Assembly (NCBI GenBank): GCA_900552185.1
Contig: URYT01000020.1
Span: 1 to 16,590 of the forward strand
Length of the DNA: 16,590 nucleotides
Reading direction: 5' to 3'
DNA from: an uncultured Collinsella sp.
GTDB lineage: Bacteria; Actinomycetota; Coriobacteriia; Coriobacteriales; Coriobacteriaceae
Position 1 is the first letter of the stretch; every line of letters begins with the position of its first letter. The position numbers were made by a program, and so were the translations under genes. Positions 6,491-13,802 of this stretch are shown here, one piece after another. The notes under the pieces are model-generated. The model saw only the letters and a program-made list of their open reading frames with translations, ran no database searches and was not told where the DNA came from.

Positions 6491-7768
6491 ATGTCCACTA
6501 AGTATGCAATCGTTGGCGGTAAGCTCATCGACGGTACCGGTGCCGAGCCGGTCGAGAACTCTCTCGTTCTCGTCGACGACAACGGCAAGATCGAGTACGC
6601 CGGTGTTATGCAGGACCTTCCTGAGGGCGTTGAGGTCATCGACGCCGCCGGCAAGACCGTCCTTCCCGGCCTGATCGACACCCACCTGCACTTCTCGGGC
6701 AACTTGACCGACGATGACACCGACTGGGTCATGCAGCCGCTCCTCGAGAAGCAGGCCGTCGCCGTCAAGCAGGCCTACGACTGCCTCACCCACGGCCTCA
6801 CCACCGTCTGCGAGATCGGCCGCTTTGGTATCCAGATCCGTGACTGCATCGACAAGGGCGTCTTCAAGGGCCCGCGCGTTCTGGCCACCGGCCTTGGCTT
6901 CTGCCGCGTTGCCGGCCACGGCGACTCCCACCACTGCAGCCAGGAGCTCAACAAGGAATCGCACCCCTGGGGCGATCAGGTCGACGGTCCTTGGGATCTG
7001 CGCAAGGCCGTCCGCCGTCGCCTGCGTGAGAACCCCGATGCCATCAAGATCTGGGCTACCGGTGGCGGCATCTGGCGCTGGGACTCCGGCCGCGACCAGC
7101 ACTACTGCTCCGAGGAGATCCAGGCCGTGGTCGAAGAGGCAAAGATGGTCGGCATCCCCGTGTGGAGCCACTGCTACAACAACCACGCCGCTGCCTACGA
7201 TTCCGTTCGCTTTGGCTGCGAGCAGCTGATTCACGGCTTCGATATCGATGAGCGCACCATGGACCTCATGGCCGAGCAGGGCACCTTCTTCACCCCGACG
7301 ATCGCCTTCCTGCCCACCTGGTACGCCACCTATCCGCCCGTCTACGTCCCCGAGCTGCACGACAAGTACGAGGGCACCCTGGTCGAGAAGGAGCTGCAGC
7401 GCAACTACGACTGCCTGCGCGAGGCCAAGAAGCGCGGCGTCGTCATGACGATCGGCTCCGACTCCTTCTCCTTCGTCACCCCGTACGGCACCTGCTCCAT
7501 CGAGGAGATGTACGAGTTCGTCGACAAGATCGGCTTCACCCCGGTCGAGACCATCACCTGCGCCACCCTCAACGGCGCCAAGATGTGTCACATCGAGGAC
7601 GAGACCGGTTCCATCGAGGCCGGCAAGTGCGCCGACCTGCTGGTCGTCAACGGTGACGTCGCCGCCGACATCCACGTGCTCAACACCGACAACATGGACG
7701 TCATCATGAAGGACGGCTGGATTGTCGAGGGCGGCACCTTCGGCGAGGCAAACAAGTACAGCGCCTAA
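6491..7768 (+). CDS. Metal-dependent amidohydrolase (COG1228, imidazolonepropionase/prolidase-like)
   Basis: A 425-residue cytoplasmic enzyme of the amidohydrolase superfamily, close in look to the imidazolonepropionase-related and Xaa-Pro/Xaa-Arg dipeptidase group. All metal-site residues are visible: H65 and H67 in LIDTHLHFSG, K186 (the carboxylated lysine) in DAIKIWATGGG, H227 in WSHCYN, H248 in LIHGFD, and D324 in TIGSDSF. The N-terminal and C-terminal pieces form the usual small beta domain, ending in AGKCADLLVVNGD. The ATG at 6491 follows AAGGAGG at ideal spacing. It lies behind the permease, suggesting that the transporter supplies its substrate, probably a cyclic or N-acylated amino acid, or a dipeptide. 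Carbamate kinase upstream raises the possibility of a ureido-type substrate, but that is speculation. Family sure; substrate unknown. Confidence 0.92.
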   Translation: MSTKYAIVGGKLIDGTGAEPVENSLVLVDDNGKIEYAGVMQDLPEGVEVIDAAGKTVLPGLIDTHLHFSGNLTDDDTDWVMQPLLEKQAVAVKQAYDCLTHGLTTVCEIGRFGIQIRDCIDKGVFKGPRVLATGLGFCRVAGHGDSHHCSQELNKESHPWGDQVDGPWDLRKAVRRRLRENPDAIKIWATGGGIWRWDSGRDQHYCSEEIQAVVEEAKMVGIPVWSHCYNNHAAAYDSVRFGCEQLIHGFDIDERTMDLMAEQGTFFTPTIAFLPTWYATYPPVYVPELHDKYEGTLVEKELQRNYDCLREAKKRGVVMTIGSDSFSFVTPYGTCSIEEMYEFVDKIGFTPVETITCATLNGAKMCHIEDETGSIEAGKCADLLVVNGDVAADIHVLNTDNMDVIMKDGWIVEGGTFGEANKYSA

Positions 7769-7810
7769 GCTACCGTTCATCGATGGCTTGATGTAAAACA
7801 CAGTATTTGA

Positions 7811-7823
7811 TTGCATAATGCAA
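7811..7823. promoter_or_regulatory. Palindrome overlapping a -10-like box before LytS1
   Basis: TTGCAT-A-ATGCAA is a perfect 6-bp inverted repeat with one centre base. It contains CATAAT (7815-7820), a plausible -10 box 67 bases before the kinase start. A regulator bound here would cover the promoter. No well-spaced -35 is clear. Confidence 0.35.
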
Positions 7824-7826
7824 TGG

Positions 7827-7850
7827 AGAGGGTCGCTTGCGGCCCTCTTT
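7827..7850 (+). terminator. Hairpin terminator or attenuator between amidohydrolase and LytS1
   Basis: AGAGGGTCGC (7827-7836) pairs with GCGGCCCTCT (7839-7848), with one G-U pair and a tight loop, followed by only a short T run. It can end the permease-amidohydrolase transcript. If the CATAAT box just upstream is a promoter, it would also sit at the very start of the LytS1 transcript and act as an attenuator. Confidence 0.6.
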
Positions 7851-7886
7851 ATTGCTATGGGGTGCGTCAGTAAGAAGGAGATGACG

Positions 7887-9272
7887 GTGGATCTCAATAG
7901 GCTGATTCTGGGCAAGAGCTACAACTCTACCAAGGTCTTTCGTACCGCTCAGCATGTGGTTCAAGCCATCTTGCTCGGTATTGTCGTTCCGCTGCTTATC
8001 CTGCTGCTCATCTGGGATCTAACCGATAATCCCAATCCCGTTCCGGCCGTTGTCGTCATTGCCGGCTTGGTCATGCTGTGCTTCTTCTTCTCGTACGTCT
8101 TTGTCGTTCCCGACGACCTCACATCGAGCGCAACCGACCGCACGCTCGCCATCGCTTCAAAAATATTCGCCTACACGTCGCGCGGCCTTACGCCCGAAGC
8201 TGCCCTGGGCGCCTCTAAGATCATCCTGTCCGAAACTATCGCCTCTGCCATCTGCTTTACCGACGGCAAGCAGGTGTTGGCAAGCTGGGGCGAGGACTCG
8301 GCAAAATGCCCCGCGGGCACCCCGGTGGTGCTGCGGACTACGCTCAACGTGATCAACAGCGGTGAGCAAAGCGTGTTCTCGCGCGATGCCTCGACCGAGA
8401 CAGGTGGCTACTTTCCGCGTCTGCGCGCCGGTATTGTCGCACCGCTTACCGTGCGCGGGCATTGCGTGGGCACGCTCGAGCTGTATTATCCCCGTCTGAG
8501 CAGCATCGATATGCGCCAGACGGCGCTTGCCTCGGGCTTTGCCGACCTCATTTCCACGCAGCTTGCGAGCTTTGAGCTCGAGCGCCAGGACGAGCTTACG
8601 GCCCGCGTGGAGCTGCGCGCCTTGCAATCGCAGGTCGATCCTCATTTTCTGTTTAACACCATCAGCACCATCGTGTCGCTCGTACGTACCGAGCCGGACA
8701 AGGCAAGGTCGCTGCTGATCGACTTTTCCAATTACTACCGTCAGACGCTTTCTGATTCCGATACCCTCACAACGCTCGAGCACGAGGTGGAACAGGGCAC
8801 TCGCTATATCAATCTTATGCAGGCTCGTTATGGCGACGGCCGTCTGCGCGTCTCGGTCGATATCGACTTTGAGGTGCGCGATTGCATGGTGCCGCCGTTT
8901 ATCTTGCAGCCGTTGCTCGAAAACTGCATCAAGCACGCGCAGCGCGAGACCGAGCCGCTTTCTATTCATGTTAGGGCTTTCGAGACCGATGACGGTTTGG
9001 AGATCATCGTCGAGGACGATGGCATCGGTATGAGCGAAGAAGTCTGCGCGCATCTGTTTGAGCAACATCGCCTGGAGGAGCCCGAGAGCATTACCGCCGA
9101 CGGTTCCATCAAACGAGGCTGCGGCCTGGCGCTCTTTAACGTACTTCAGCGCATCCATTTCTTTTACGGAGAAGATTCCGGCATGCGCGTGAAGTCCCAG
9201 GAGGGCGTGGGAACGCAGGTCATCGTCGAGCTGAACGGCGAGCCGCATGAGCCGGCGCCGTTGACGGCGTAG
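7887..9272 (+). CDS. LytS-type sensor histidine kinase (first pair)
   Basis: A 461-residue membrane sensor kinase of the His_kinase (PF06580) plus HATPase_c class, which phosphorylates LytTR response regulators. Two membrane helices (about 24-45 and 53-75) are joined by a very short loop, so little is exposed outside. A GAF-like region spans about 85-230 and probably senses a cytoplasmic or membrane signal. The phosphoacceptor motif is QVDPHFLFNT with H253; the N box is PLLENCIKH (N346), then DDGIGM (377-382) and the glycine box RGCGLALFN. The GTG at 7887 is chosen because AAGGAG sits 6 bases before it; the longer frame from 7818 would start inside the palindrome-hairpin leader. The regulator gene follows 38 bases downstream. 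It is clearly paralogous to the kinase at 13799. Confidence 0.9.
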   Translation: MDLNRLILGKSYNSTKVFRTAQHVVQAILLGIVVPLLILLLIWDLTDNPNPVPAVVVIAGLVMLCFFFSYVFVVPDDLTSSATDRTLAIASKIFAYTSRGLTPEAALGASKIILSETIASAICFTDGKQVLASWGEDSAKCPAGTPVVLRTTLNVINSGEQSVFSRDASTETGGYFPRLRAGIVAPLTVRGHCVGTLELYYPRLSSIDMRQTALASGFADLISTQLASFELERQDELTARVELRALQSQVDPHFLFNTISTIVSLVRTEPDKARSLLIDFSNYYRQTLSDSDTLTTLEHEVEQGTRYINLMQARYGDGRLRVSVDIDFEVRDCMVPPFILQPLLENCIKHAQRETEPLSIHVRAFETDDGLEIIVEDDGIGMSEEVCAHLFEQHRLEEPESITADGSIKRGCGLALFNVLQRIHFFYGEDSGMRVKSQEGVGTQVIVELNGEPHEPAPLTA

Positions 9273-9310
9273 CACGCGGTTGGATTGAGAGAAAAAGAGG
9301 GGAAGCACAT

Positions 9311-10045
9311 ATGTCCGAAGGCTGGAACATCTTGGTGGTTGATGACGAGCCTCCCATTAGGGCTGAGCTACGCTATCTGTTGGAAAAGGATACGCGTGTG
9401 GGTCAGATTGCCGAGGCGGGCAATGTCACCGAAGCCGTGGAGTCGATTCTGTCGAACAAGCCCGACGTGTTGTTTTTAGACATTACCATGCCCGGTCGCT
9501 CGGGAATTGAGCTTGCCGAGACGCTGCAGAACCTAAAGACGCCGCCGGTGGTTGTGTTTGTGACGGCGTTTGCCGAGTATGCGGCTGATGCCTATAACCT
9601 CGATGCGGTCGACTATGTCGTCAAGCCGGTCGAGGACGCACGCCTGTCAAAGGCACTCGACAAGATCGAGGCAGCCTTGGGTGTCCGTCGTGTTATCCAC
9701 GCTCCGCGCCAGCCTTTGCGTCTGACGGTGGACCGCGGGGGCAAAAAGGTGTTCATTCCCGCCGCAGACGTCTGCTACTTTGAGGCGCGCGCCGATTTTT
9801 GCAACGCCGTCTGCGCCGAGGGAACGTACCTGATCAATGAGTCGATCTCTTCGCTCGAGCGTCGCTTGGACTCCGAGGGCTTTATTCGCGTTCATCGCAG
9901 CTACCTGGTCAATTTGGAAGACGTGCACAATGTTGAGATTGGCTCCACGGGGTTGATGGAGCTCAGGCTCGACCGCGTGAACTCGACGGTACCGGTGTCC
10001 CGTCGTCGTGCCGCCGAGGTCAAGTCGCACCTGGGGCTTGCGTAA
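9311..10045 (+). CDS. LytTR-family response regulator (first pair)
   Basis: A 244-residue regulator with an N-terminal receiver and a C-terminal LytTR DNA-binding domain. Receiver residues are D11, D12 and E13, phosphoacceptor D57 in LFLDITMPG, T85 and K105 in VVKPVED. The LytTR half, from about residue 136, has the typical FIRVHRSYLVNLEDV and ends VPVSRRRAAEVKSHL. LytTR domains bind pairs of short direct repeats upstream of target genes. The ATG at 9311 follows a GAGGGGA ribosome site. It is the evident partner of the kinase immediately upstream and resembles the regulator at 15215 throughout. Its targets are not known; the genes between the two systems are candidates by position only. Confidence 0.93.
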   Translation: MSEGWNILVVDDEPPIRAELRYLLEKDTRVGQIAEAGNVTEAVESILSNKPDVLFLDITMPGRSGIELAETLQNLKTPPVVVFVTAFAEYAADAYNLDAVDYVVKPVEDARLSKALDKIEAALGVRRVIHAPRQPLRLTVDRGGKKVFIPAADVCYFEARADFCNAVCAEGTYLINESISSLERRLDSEGFIRVHRSYLVNLEDVHNVEIGSTGLMELRLDRVNSTVPVSRRRAAEVKSHLGLA

Positions 10046-10078
10046 GAGGCTTGCGTGCCGTCGTTTACCATCGCAGGT

Positions 10079-10105
10079 TTGGCATGGGCGCGCGGTGGGC
10101 ATAAT
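10079..10105 (+). promoter_or_regulatory. Candidate promoter of the phospholipase C-like gene
   Basis: TTGGCA (10079-10084) and CATAAT (10100-10105) form a -35/-10-like pair with a short 15-base spacer. The -10 box carries the GGG prefix (GGGCATAAT, 10097-10105) seen at other starts here. It lies 33 bases before the ATG and could start a transcript separate from the upstream regulator gene. Confidence 0.35.
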
Positions 10106-10137
10106 GGGTGGCATCGAATGAAATCGAAAGGATCATT

Positions 10138-11082
10138 ATGCCCGCGCTTATCACCCATCATCTGTTTGGCGAGGAAAGCATCAACCGTCTTCCGCAGGGC
10201 GTCATCACGTCCGATGAAGAGCGCATTGCCTTTATCTTGGGCAACCAAGGCCCCGACCCGTTTTTCTTTCACATTCTGACACCGCGTGTTTCCGACTGCA
10301 CGCTGCTGGCGCAGGTCATGCATCGGTCGCGCATGTCTCGCCAGTTCGCGTGCCTGCGCGACGGCGTGTCGCATCTGCTGCCGCGCGACGCCAGCTTGGG
10401 TCGCGCCTTTGCGCTGGGCCTGCTGTCTCATTACGTACTCGACCGCAACGCCCATCCCTTTGTCTATGAGCAGCAGTTTGGCATCGTGGAGTCCGATCCA
10501 GAGCTTGAGGATTCGAGCAGTCAGGTCCATGCCGTGATCGAGAGCGACCTGGATGTGCTGATGCTGCAGCTTAAACGCGATGGCGCTACGGTCGACGATT
10601 ACCCGCCGGCGGGCGAGATCGTCACCACCGATCGCATCAATCGCGTGGCCGGCGTGCTGATGAGCTATGTTGCCGGACGCGTGTACGGCATTGACATTCC
10701 GGCGGGGGAGTACGGTGCTGCCGTTGCCAATATGCAGCGACTTTACCGCGCGATTGAGCCGGCCGGCTCCGCAAAGACGCGCGCGATCTCGCTGGTTGAG
10801 GACTTGGTGCACGACTACTCGCTGCTCGACGGCCTTGCCCATCGCGTGACGACGGAGCTGCCCGAGCGCACCGGTAACCTGGGCCATCTGACATGGAAGA
10901 ATCCCTTTACCGACGAGGTCTCGAACGAGAGTTTCCCCGAGGTCTTTGATCGCGCGCTGGTCGATTACGAGTGCACGGTCGCACGTTTTATCGAGACCGG
11001 TGACATGGATGCCGTGACCAGTCACGTCAACTACAGCGGTCGCGCGCTCAATGCCGATGAGGAGTTCGACCGCGAGGAATAG
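10138..11082 (+). CDS. Zinc-dependent phospholipase C-like protein, no signal peptide
   Basis: A 314-residue protein with the metal-ligand pattern of the zinc-dependent phospholipase C family (PF00882), whose secreted members cut phospholipid head groups. Visible ligands in family order are H7 or H8 (ITHHLFG), D40 and H45 (GNQGPDPFFFH), H98 and D102 (LLSHYVLDRNAH, also H106), and H131 with E135 (QVHAVIESD, the HxxxE pair). There is no signal peptide, and the N-terminal tryptophan that ligates zinc in mature secreted enzymes is absent, so it is probably cytoplasmic and its substrate may differ. The ATG at 10138 follows GAAAGGA; the track-style earlier ATG at 10108 lacks a ribosome site. It lies between the first two-component pair and the transporter, with candidate promoters on both sides. 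Confidence 0.82.
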   Translation: MPALITHHLFGEESINRLPQGVITSDEERIAFILGNQGPDPFFFHILTPRVSDCTLLAQVMHRSRMSRQFACLRDGVSHLLPRDASLGRAFALGLLSHYVLDRNAHPFVYEQQFGIVESDPELEDSSSQVHAVIESDLDVLMLQLKRDGATVDDYPPAGEIVTTDRINRVAGVLMSYVAGRVYGIDIPAGEYGAAVANMQRLYRAIEPAGSAKTRAISLVEDLVHDYSLLDGLAHRVTTELPERTGNLGHLTWKNPFTDEVSNESFPEVFDRALVDYECTVARFIETGDMDAVTSHVNYSGRALNADEEFDREE

Positions 11083-11133
11083 GGCCCGTGCGTGCCCCTT
11101 TGCCGAATCCTTACCGGCGGTTCTGGACAATTG

Positions 11134-11142
11134 GGGTACGAT
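11134..11142 (+). promoter_or_regulatory. Candidate -10 region of the UMF1 transporter gene
   Basis: GGGTACGAT resembles the GGG-prefixed -10-like motif before other genes here. It lies 41 bases before the ATG. No convincing -35 is seen at standard spacing, so this is weak. Confidence 0.3.
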
Positions 11143-11183
11143 GAACTAACTGCATATCGGGCAAATACGAAGGGTCCCTGTCC

Positions 11184-12443
11184 ATGAAATACACCAAGCT
11201 CGAGCGTAACTGGGTTATGTACGATGTAGGCAATTCGGCCCTTGTGCTGCTCAATACCTCGGTGGTGCCCATTTACTTTAACGCCATCAATACCGGCGCT
11301 TCCTCGGCCGACCTGGTGGTCGCTTGGGGCAATGCGCAGACGATCGCCTCGCTGGTCATCGCCATGCTCATGCCCATTCTGGGCGCGCTTGCCGACTACG
11401 CCGGCAACAAGATCAAGTTCTTCTTGGGCTTCTTCCTCACGGGCCTGGTGCTTTGCCTGGCGCAGGCTATCCCAATGTCCGCCATGGCATTTTTGACCGT
11501 GTACGTCCTATGCACCATCGGCCTTAACTCTTCTATGACGTTCTACGACGCCATGCTGCCCGACATTACCACCGACGAGCGCATGGACGCCGTGTCCAGC
11601 TCGGGCTATGCCTGGGGCTACATCGGTTCCACCGTGCCGTTCGTCATCTGCCTGGCGCTCATCATGGGTGGCCCCGCTCTTGGCGTCCCCACCATGCTGG
11701 CAACGCGTCTGTCGTTTATCATCACTGGCGCCTGGTGGCTCATCTTTACTCTGCCGCTCATTCGCACCTATAAGCAAAAGTACGGTCGCGAGCGCGGTCC
11801 CGAGGACACCATCGGCCACATCGTGGGCGGTGTGTTCTCCGAGGTCGGACACACCATGCGCGAGATCGCCCACAACAAGACCGTGCTGGTCTACATGGTC
11901 GCGTTCTTCTTCTACATCGACGGCGTGCACACGGTCATTTCCATGGCAACCAGCTACGGCTCGGCTTTGGGCATCGATTCGACGCAGTTGGTGCTGGCGC
12001 TGCTCGTTACGCAGTTTGTTGCTTTTCCGTCTGCCATCATCTACGGCAAGCTCGCCGGACGCGTGGGCACGCTCAACATGATCCTGGTGGCCGTCGCCGC
12101 CTACATGGGCATTGTGCTGTTTGCCGCGTTCTTCCTAAAGACCGCCTTCGAATTCTGGGTGCTTGCCATTATGGTCGGCCTGTTCCAGGGCGGCGTGCAG
12201 GCGCTCAGCCGTAGCTACTTTGGCCGCATTATCCCTAAGGAAAAATCCAACGAGTACTACGGCTTCTTTGACATCTTTGGTCGTTATGCAAGCGTCATGG
12301 GCACCTTCCTGGTGTCGGTTGTCACCTCGCTGACCGGCAACCCGTCGCTGGGTGTCCTTTCCATTGGTGTGCTGCTGGTCGTTGGCTTTATGCTGCTGGT
12401 CCGCCTGTCCCGCATGACTCGGGCGGCAGAGCATGCCGCATAG
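11184..12443 (+). CDS. UMF1-family MFS transporter (Atg22-like)
   Basis: A 419-residue polytopic membrane protein with about 12 helices, of the UMF1/Atg22-like branch of the major facilitator superfamily. Characteristic blocks are NWVMYDVGNSA (9-19) at the start, PILGALADYAGNK (64-76), YDAMLPDI (121-128), SSSGYAWGYIGS (138-149) and GGVQALSRSYFGRIIPKEKS near residue 336. Bacterial members are largely uncharacterised; the yeast relative exports amino acids from the vacuole. The ATG at 11184 has only a modest ribosome site (AAGGG, 9-base gap). It follows the phospholipase C-like gene by about 100 bases and precedes the glycosyltransferase, each with its own candidate promoter, so it may be a single-gene unit. 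Family call is strong; substrate unknown. Confidence 0.9.
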   Translation: MKYTKLERNWVMYDVGNSALVLLNTSVVPIYFNAINTGASSADLVVAWGNAQTIASLVIAMLMPILGALADYAGNKIKFFLGFFLTGLVLCLAQAIPMSAMAFLTVYVLCTIGLNSSMTFYDAMLPDITTDERMDAVSSSGYAWGYIGSTVPFVICLALIMGGPALGVPTMLATRLSFIITGAWWLIFTLPLIRTYKQKYGRERGPEDTIGHIVGGVFSEVGHTMREIAHNKTVLVYMVAFFFYIDGVHTVISMATSYGSALGIDSTQLVLALLVTQFVAFPSAIIYGKLAGRVGTLNMILVAVAAYMGIVLFAAFFLKTAFEFWVLAIMVGLFQGGVQALSRSYFGRIIPKEKSNEYYGFFDIFGRYASVMGTFLVSVVTSLTGNPSLGVLSIGVLLVVGFMLLVRLSRMTRAAEHAA

Positions 12444-12490
12444 GAGCGAGAGGCTATTGTGCCTGTCCACGGTACTCTTTTGGGGTTATC

Positions 12491-12541
12491 CGCAATAAAC
12501 ATTGCGACTTGCGAGCAATGATTTGCCCAAGTGGGTATGAT
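12491..12541 (+). promoter_or_regulatory. Promoter and overlapping palindromes before the glycosyltransferase
   Basis: CGCAAT-AAAC-ATTGCG (12491-12506) is a perfect inverted repeat, and its right half pairs again as ATTGC (12501-12505) with GCAAT (12515-12519). GGGTATGAT (12533-12541) is a good -10-like box just downstream. Palindromes placed where a -35 region should be suggest an activator or repressor site controlling the glycosyltransferase-LytS2-LytR2 unit. No strong -35 hexamer is present, which would fit an activated promoter. Confidence 0.45.
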
Positions 12542-12557
12542 GGAATCAGCTAGGTCG

Positions 12558-12593
12558 CGGGGCGTCGCCTGTGTTTGGCGGCGTCCCGTTTTT
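12558..12593 (+). terminator. Leader terminator (attenuator-like) before the glycosyltransferase
   Basis: CGGGGCGTCGCC (12558-12569) pairs with GGCGGCGTCCCG (12577-12588), a 12-bp stem with two G-U pairs and a 7-base loop, followed by TTTTT. It is a full intrinsic terminator between the candidate promoter at 12533-12541 and the start codon at 12615. It either stops read-through from upstream or, if the promoter is real, attenuates the operon. Confidence 0.75.
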
Positions 12594-12614
12594 GTGTTGC
12601 AGGGAGGGTAAGGC

Positions 12615-13802
12615 ATGAACGCCACGGTCGTGATTCCAACGTATTGGGCGGGCGATGACGCTTGCGCAAACGCCCCTGGCACCTATGACCATTCGACGCG
12701 ACTCAACGCCGACAATCCCGAACTCGACCGCTGTCTGGCCTCGCTTGAGCAGGTACGTGACATCCCGCGCATCATCCTTTTGGTGGTCTGTCCCGTTTCT
12801 GCCACAGCCGATGTGTCGCCGCGCGTGCACGAGATTGTCGACGCGCATCCCACGCTCAAGGTCACCGTTGTCACCAACACCCAGGCCTCGCGCATCGCAG
12901 ACCGGGTTGCTCAGATCGCGCCCAAGGGTTCGGGCGAGTGCGTGAGCCTGCGAGGCTACGGTGCCATCCGCAACATGGGGCTAGCCTGCGCCGCTGTGCT
13001 GGGGCATGACGCGGTTATCTTTTTGGATGACGATGAGACTGTCATCGACGCCGACTTTATGAAGCGCGCGACCTATGCGTTGGGGCAGCAGACGCGTCAG
13101 GGCTTGCCGATCTTGGTCAAGAGCGGTTATTTCTACGATCGCGACGGCTCGCCGCTGGCTCCCACGGACAAGGCGGGCATCTGCCATCGTTGGTGGACCA
13201 AGCGCATCGAGTTCAACCGTTGGATGAAAAAGGCGCTCTCGGGCACCCGCATCTCGCGCTCCAACTACGTGTGCGGCGGCCTAATGGCCCTGCACGCCCG
13301 CGCCTTTACGCGTGTGGCCTTTGACCCGTTTATCACCCGCGGCGAGGACTTGGATTACCTCTTTAACATGCGCATGTTTGGCTACGACGTGTGGTTCGAT
13401 AACGAGTGGACCGTGCGCCATCTGCCTCCGGAGTCCGAAAAGCGCTCACCGCGCTTTATGCAGGATGTATACCGTTGGTACTACGAACGGGCCAAGTTGA
13501 CATTCGCCGCGCATCAAAAGGAGCTCATTCCCGTTACGGCGGCATCACTCATGCCCTACCCGGGCCCGTGGATTTCGCGCGAGCTCGACGACCGCGTGCG
13601 CAAGACCGCTATGGTCCGCAGCGTGTTTACCCGCGAGCATGAGGGCTACCTGCGCATTTGGCGCCATGGTATCGGCGAGGCAAAGGCCTATGCGCGCCAA
13701 AACGCTGCAAGCTACCTGCGTTTCCAGAGCTTTTGGCCCAAGATCATGGACGGGCTTTGGCGTGACGCACAACTGATCAGTATCCTGGAGGGGGCCGAAT
13801 GA
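12615..13802 (+). CDS. Family 2-like glycosyltransferase
   Basis: A 395-residue protein that looks like a nucleotide-sugar glycosyltransferase of the GT-A fold. It begins with the strand ATVVIPTYW, has the nucleotide-binding block GYGAIRNMG (114-122), a DxD-like VIFLDDDETV with D138-D140, and the later acidic pair TRGEDLDYLF (E244, D245) followed by VRHLPP with H269, the usual order for GT2 enzymes. No membrane helix or signal is seen, so it acts at the cytoplasmic side. Sugar and acceptor are unknown; a glycolipid or cell-surface glycan would be typical. The ATG at 12615 follows GGAGG at 8 bases. Its TGA overlaps the ATG of the kinase gene (ATGA, 13799-13802), so translation is probably coupled to the second two-component pair. 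A strong hairpin precedes it. Confidence 0.8.
   Translation: MNATVVIPTYWAGDDACANAPGTYDHSTRLNADNPELDRCLASLEQVRDIPRIILLVVCPVSATADVSPRVHEIVDAHPTLKVTVVTNTQASRIADRVAQIAPKGSGECVSLRGYGAIRNMGLACAAVLGHDAVIFLDDDETVIDADFMKRATYALGQQTRQGLPILVKSGYFYDRDGSPLAPTDKAGICHRWWTKRIEFNRWMKKALSGTRISRSNYVCGGLMALHARAFTRVAFDPFITRGEDLDYLFNMRMFGYDVWFDNEWTVRHLPPESEKRSPRFMQDVYRWYYERAKLTFAAHQKELIPVTAASLMPYPGPWISRELDDRVRKTAMVRSVFTREHEGYLRIWRHGIGEAKAYARQNAASYLRFQSFWPKIMDGLWRDAQLISILEGAE

Noticed and set aside
7818..7886. Longer N terminus for LytS1 from ATG 7818
   Set aside because: It would run through the palindrome and hairpin, has no ribosome site, and the GTG at 7887 has AAGGAG at ideal distance.
6443..7915. 490-residue minus-strand frame opposite the amidohydrolase
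   Set aside because: The plus-strand gene carries a complete metal site and ideal ribosome site; the antisense frame is compositionally artefactual.
8157..9308. 383-residue minus-strand frame opposite LytS1
   Set aside because: It is the antisense shadow of the kinase and has no recognisable domain.
9901..11130. 409-residue minus-strand frame opposite the phospholipase C-like gene
   Set aside because: The plus-strand protein keeps an ordered metal-ligand set and a ribosome site, while the antisense frame spans two plus-strand genes and an intergenic gap.
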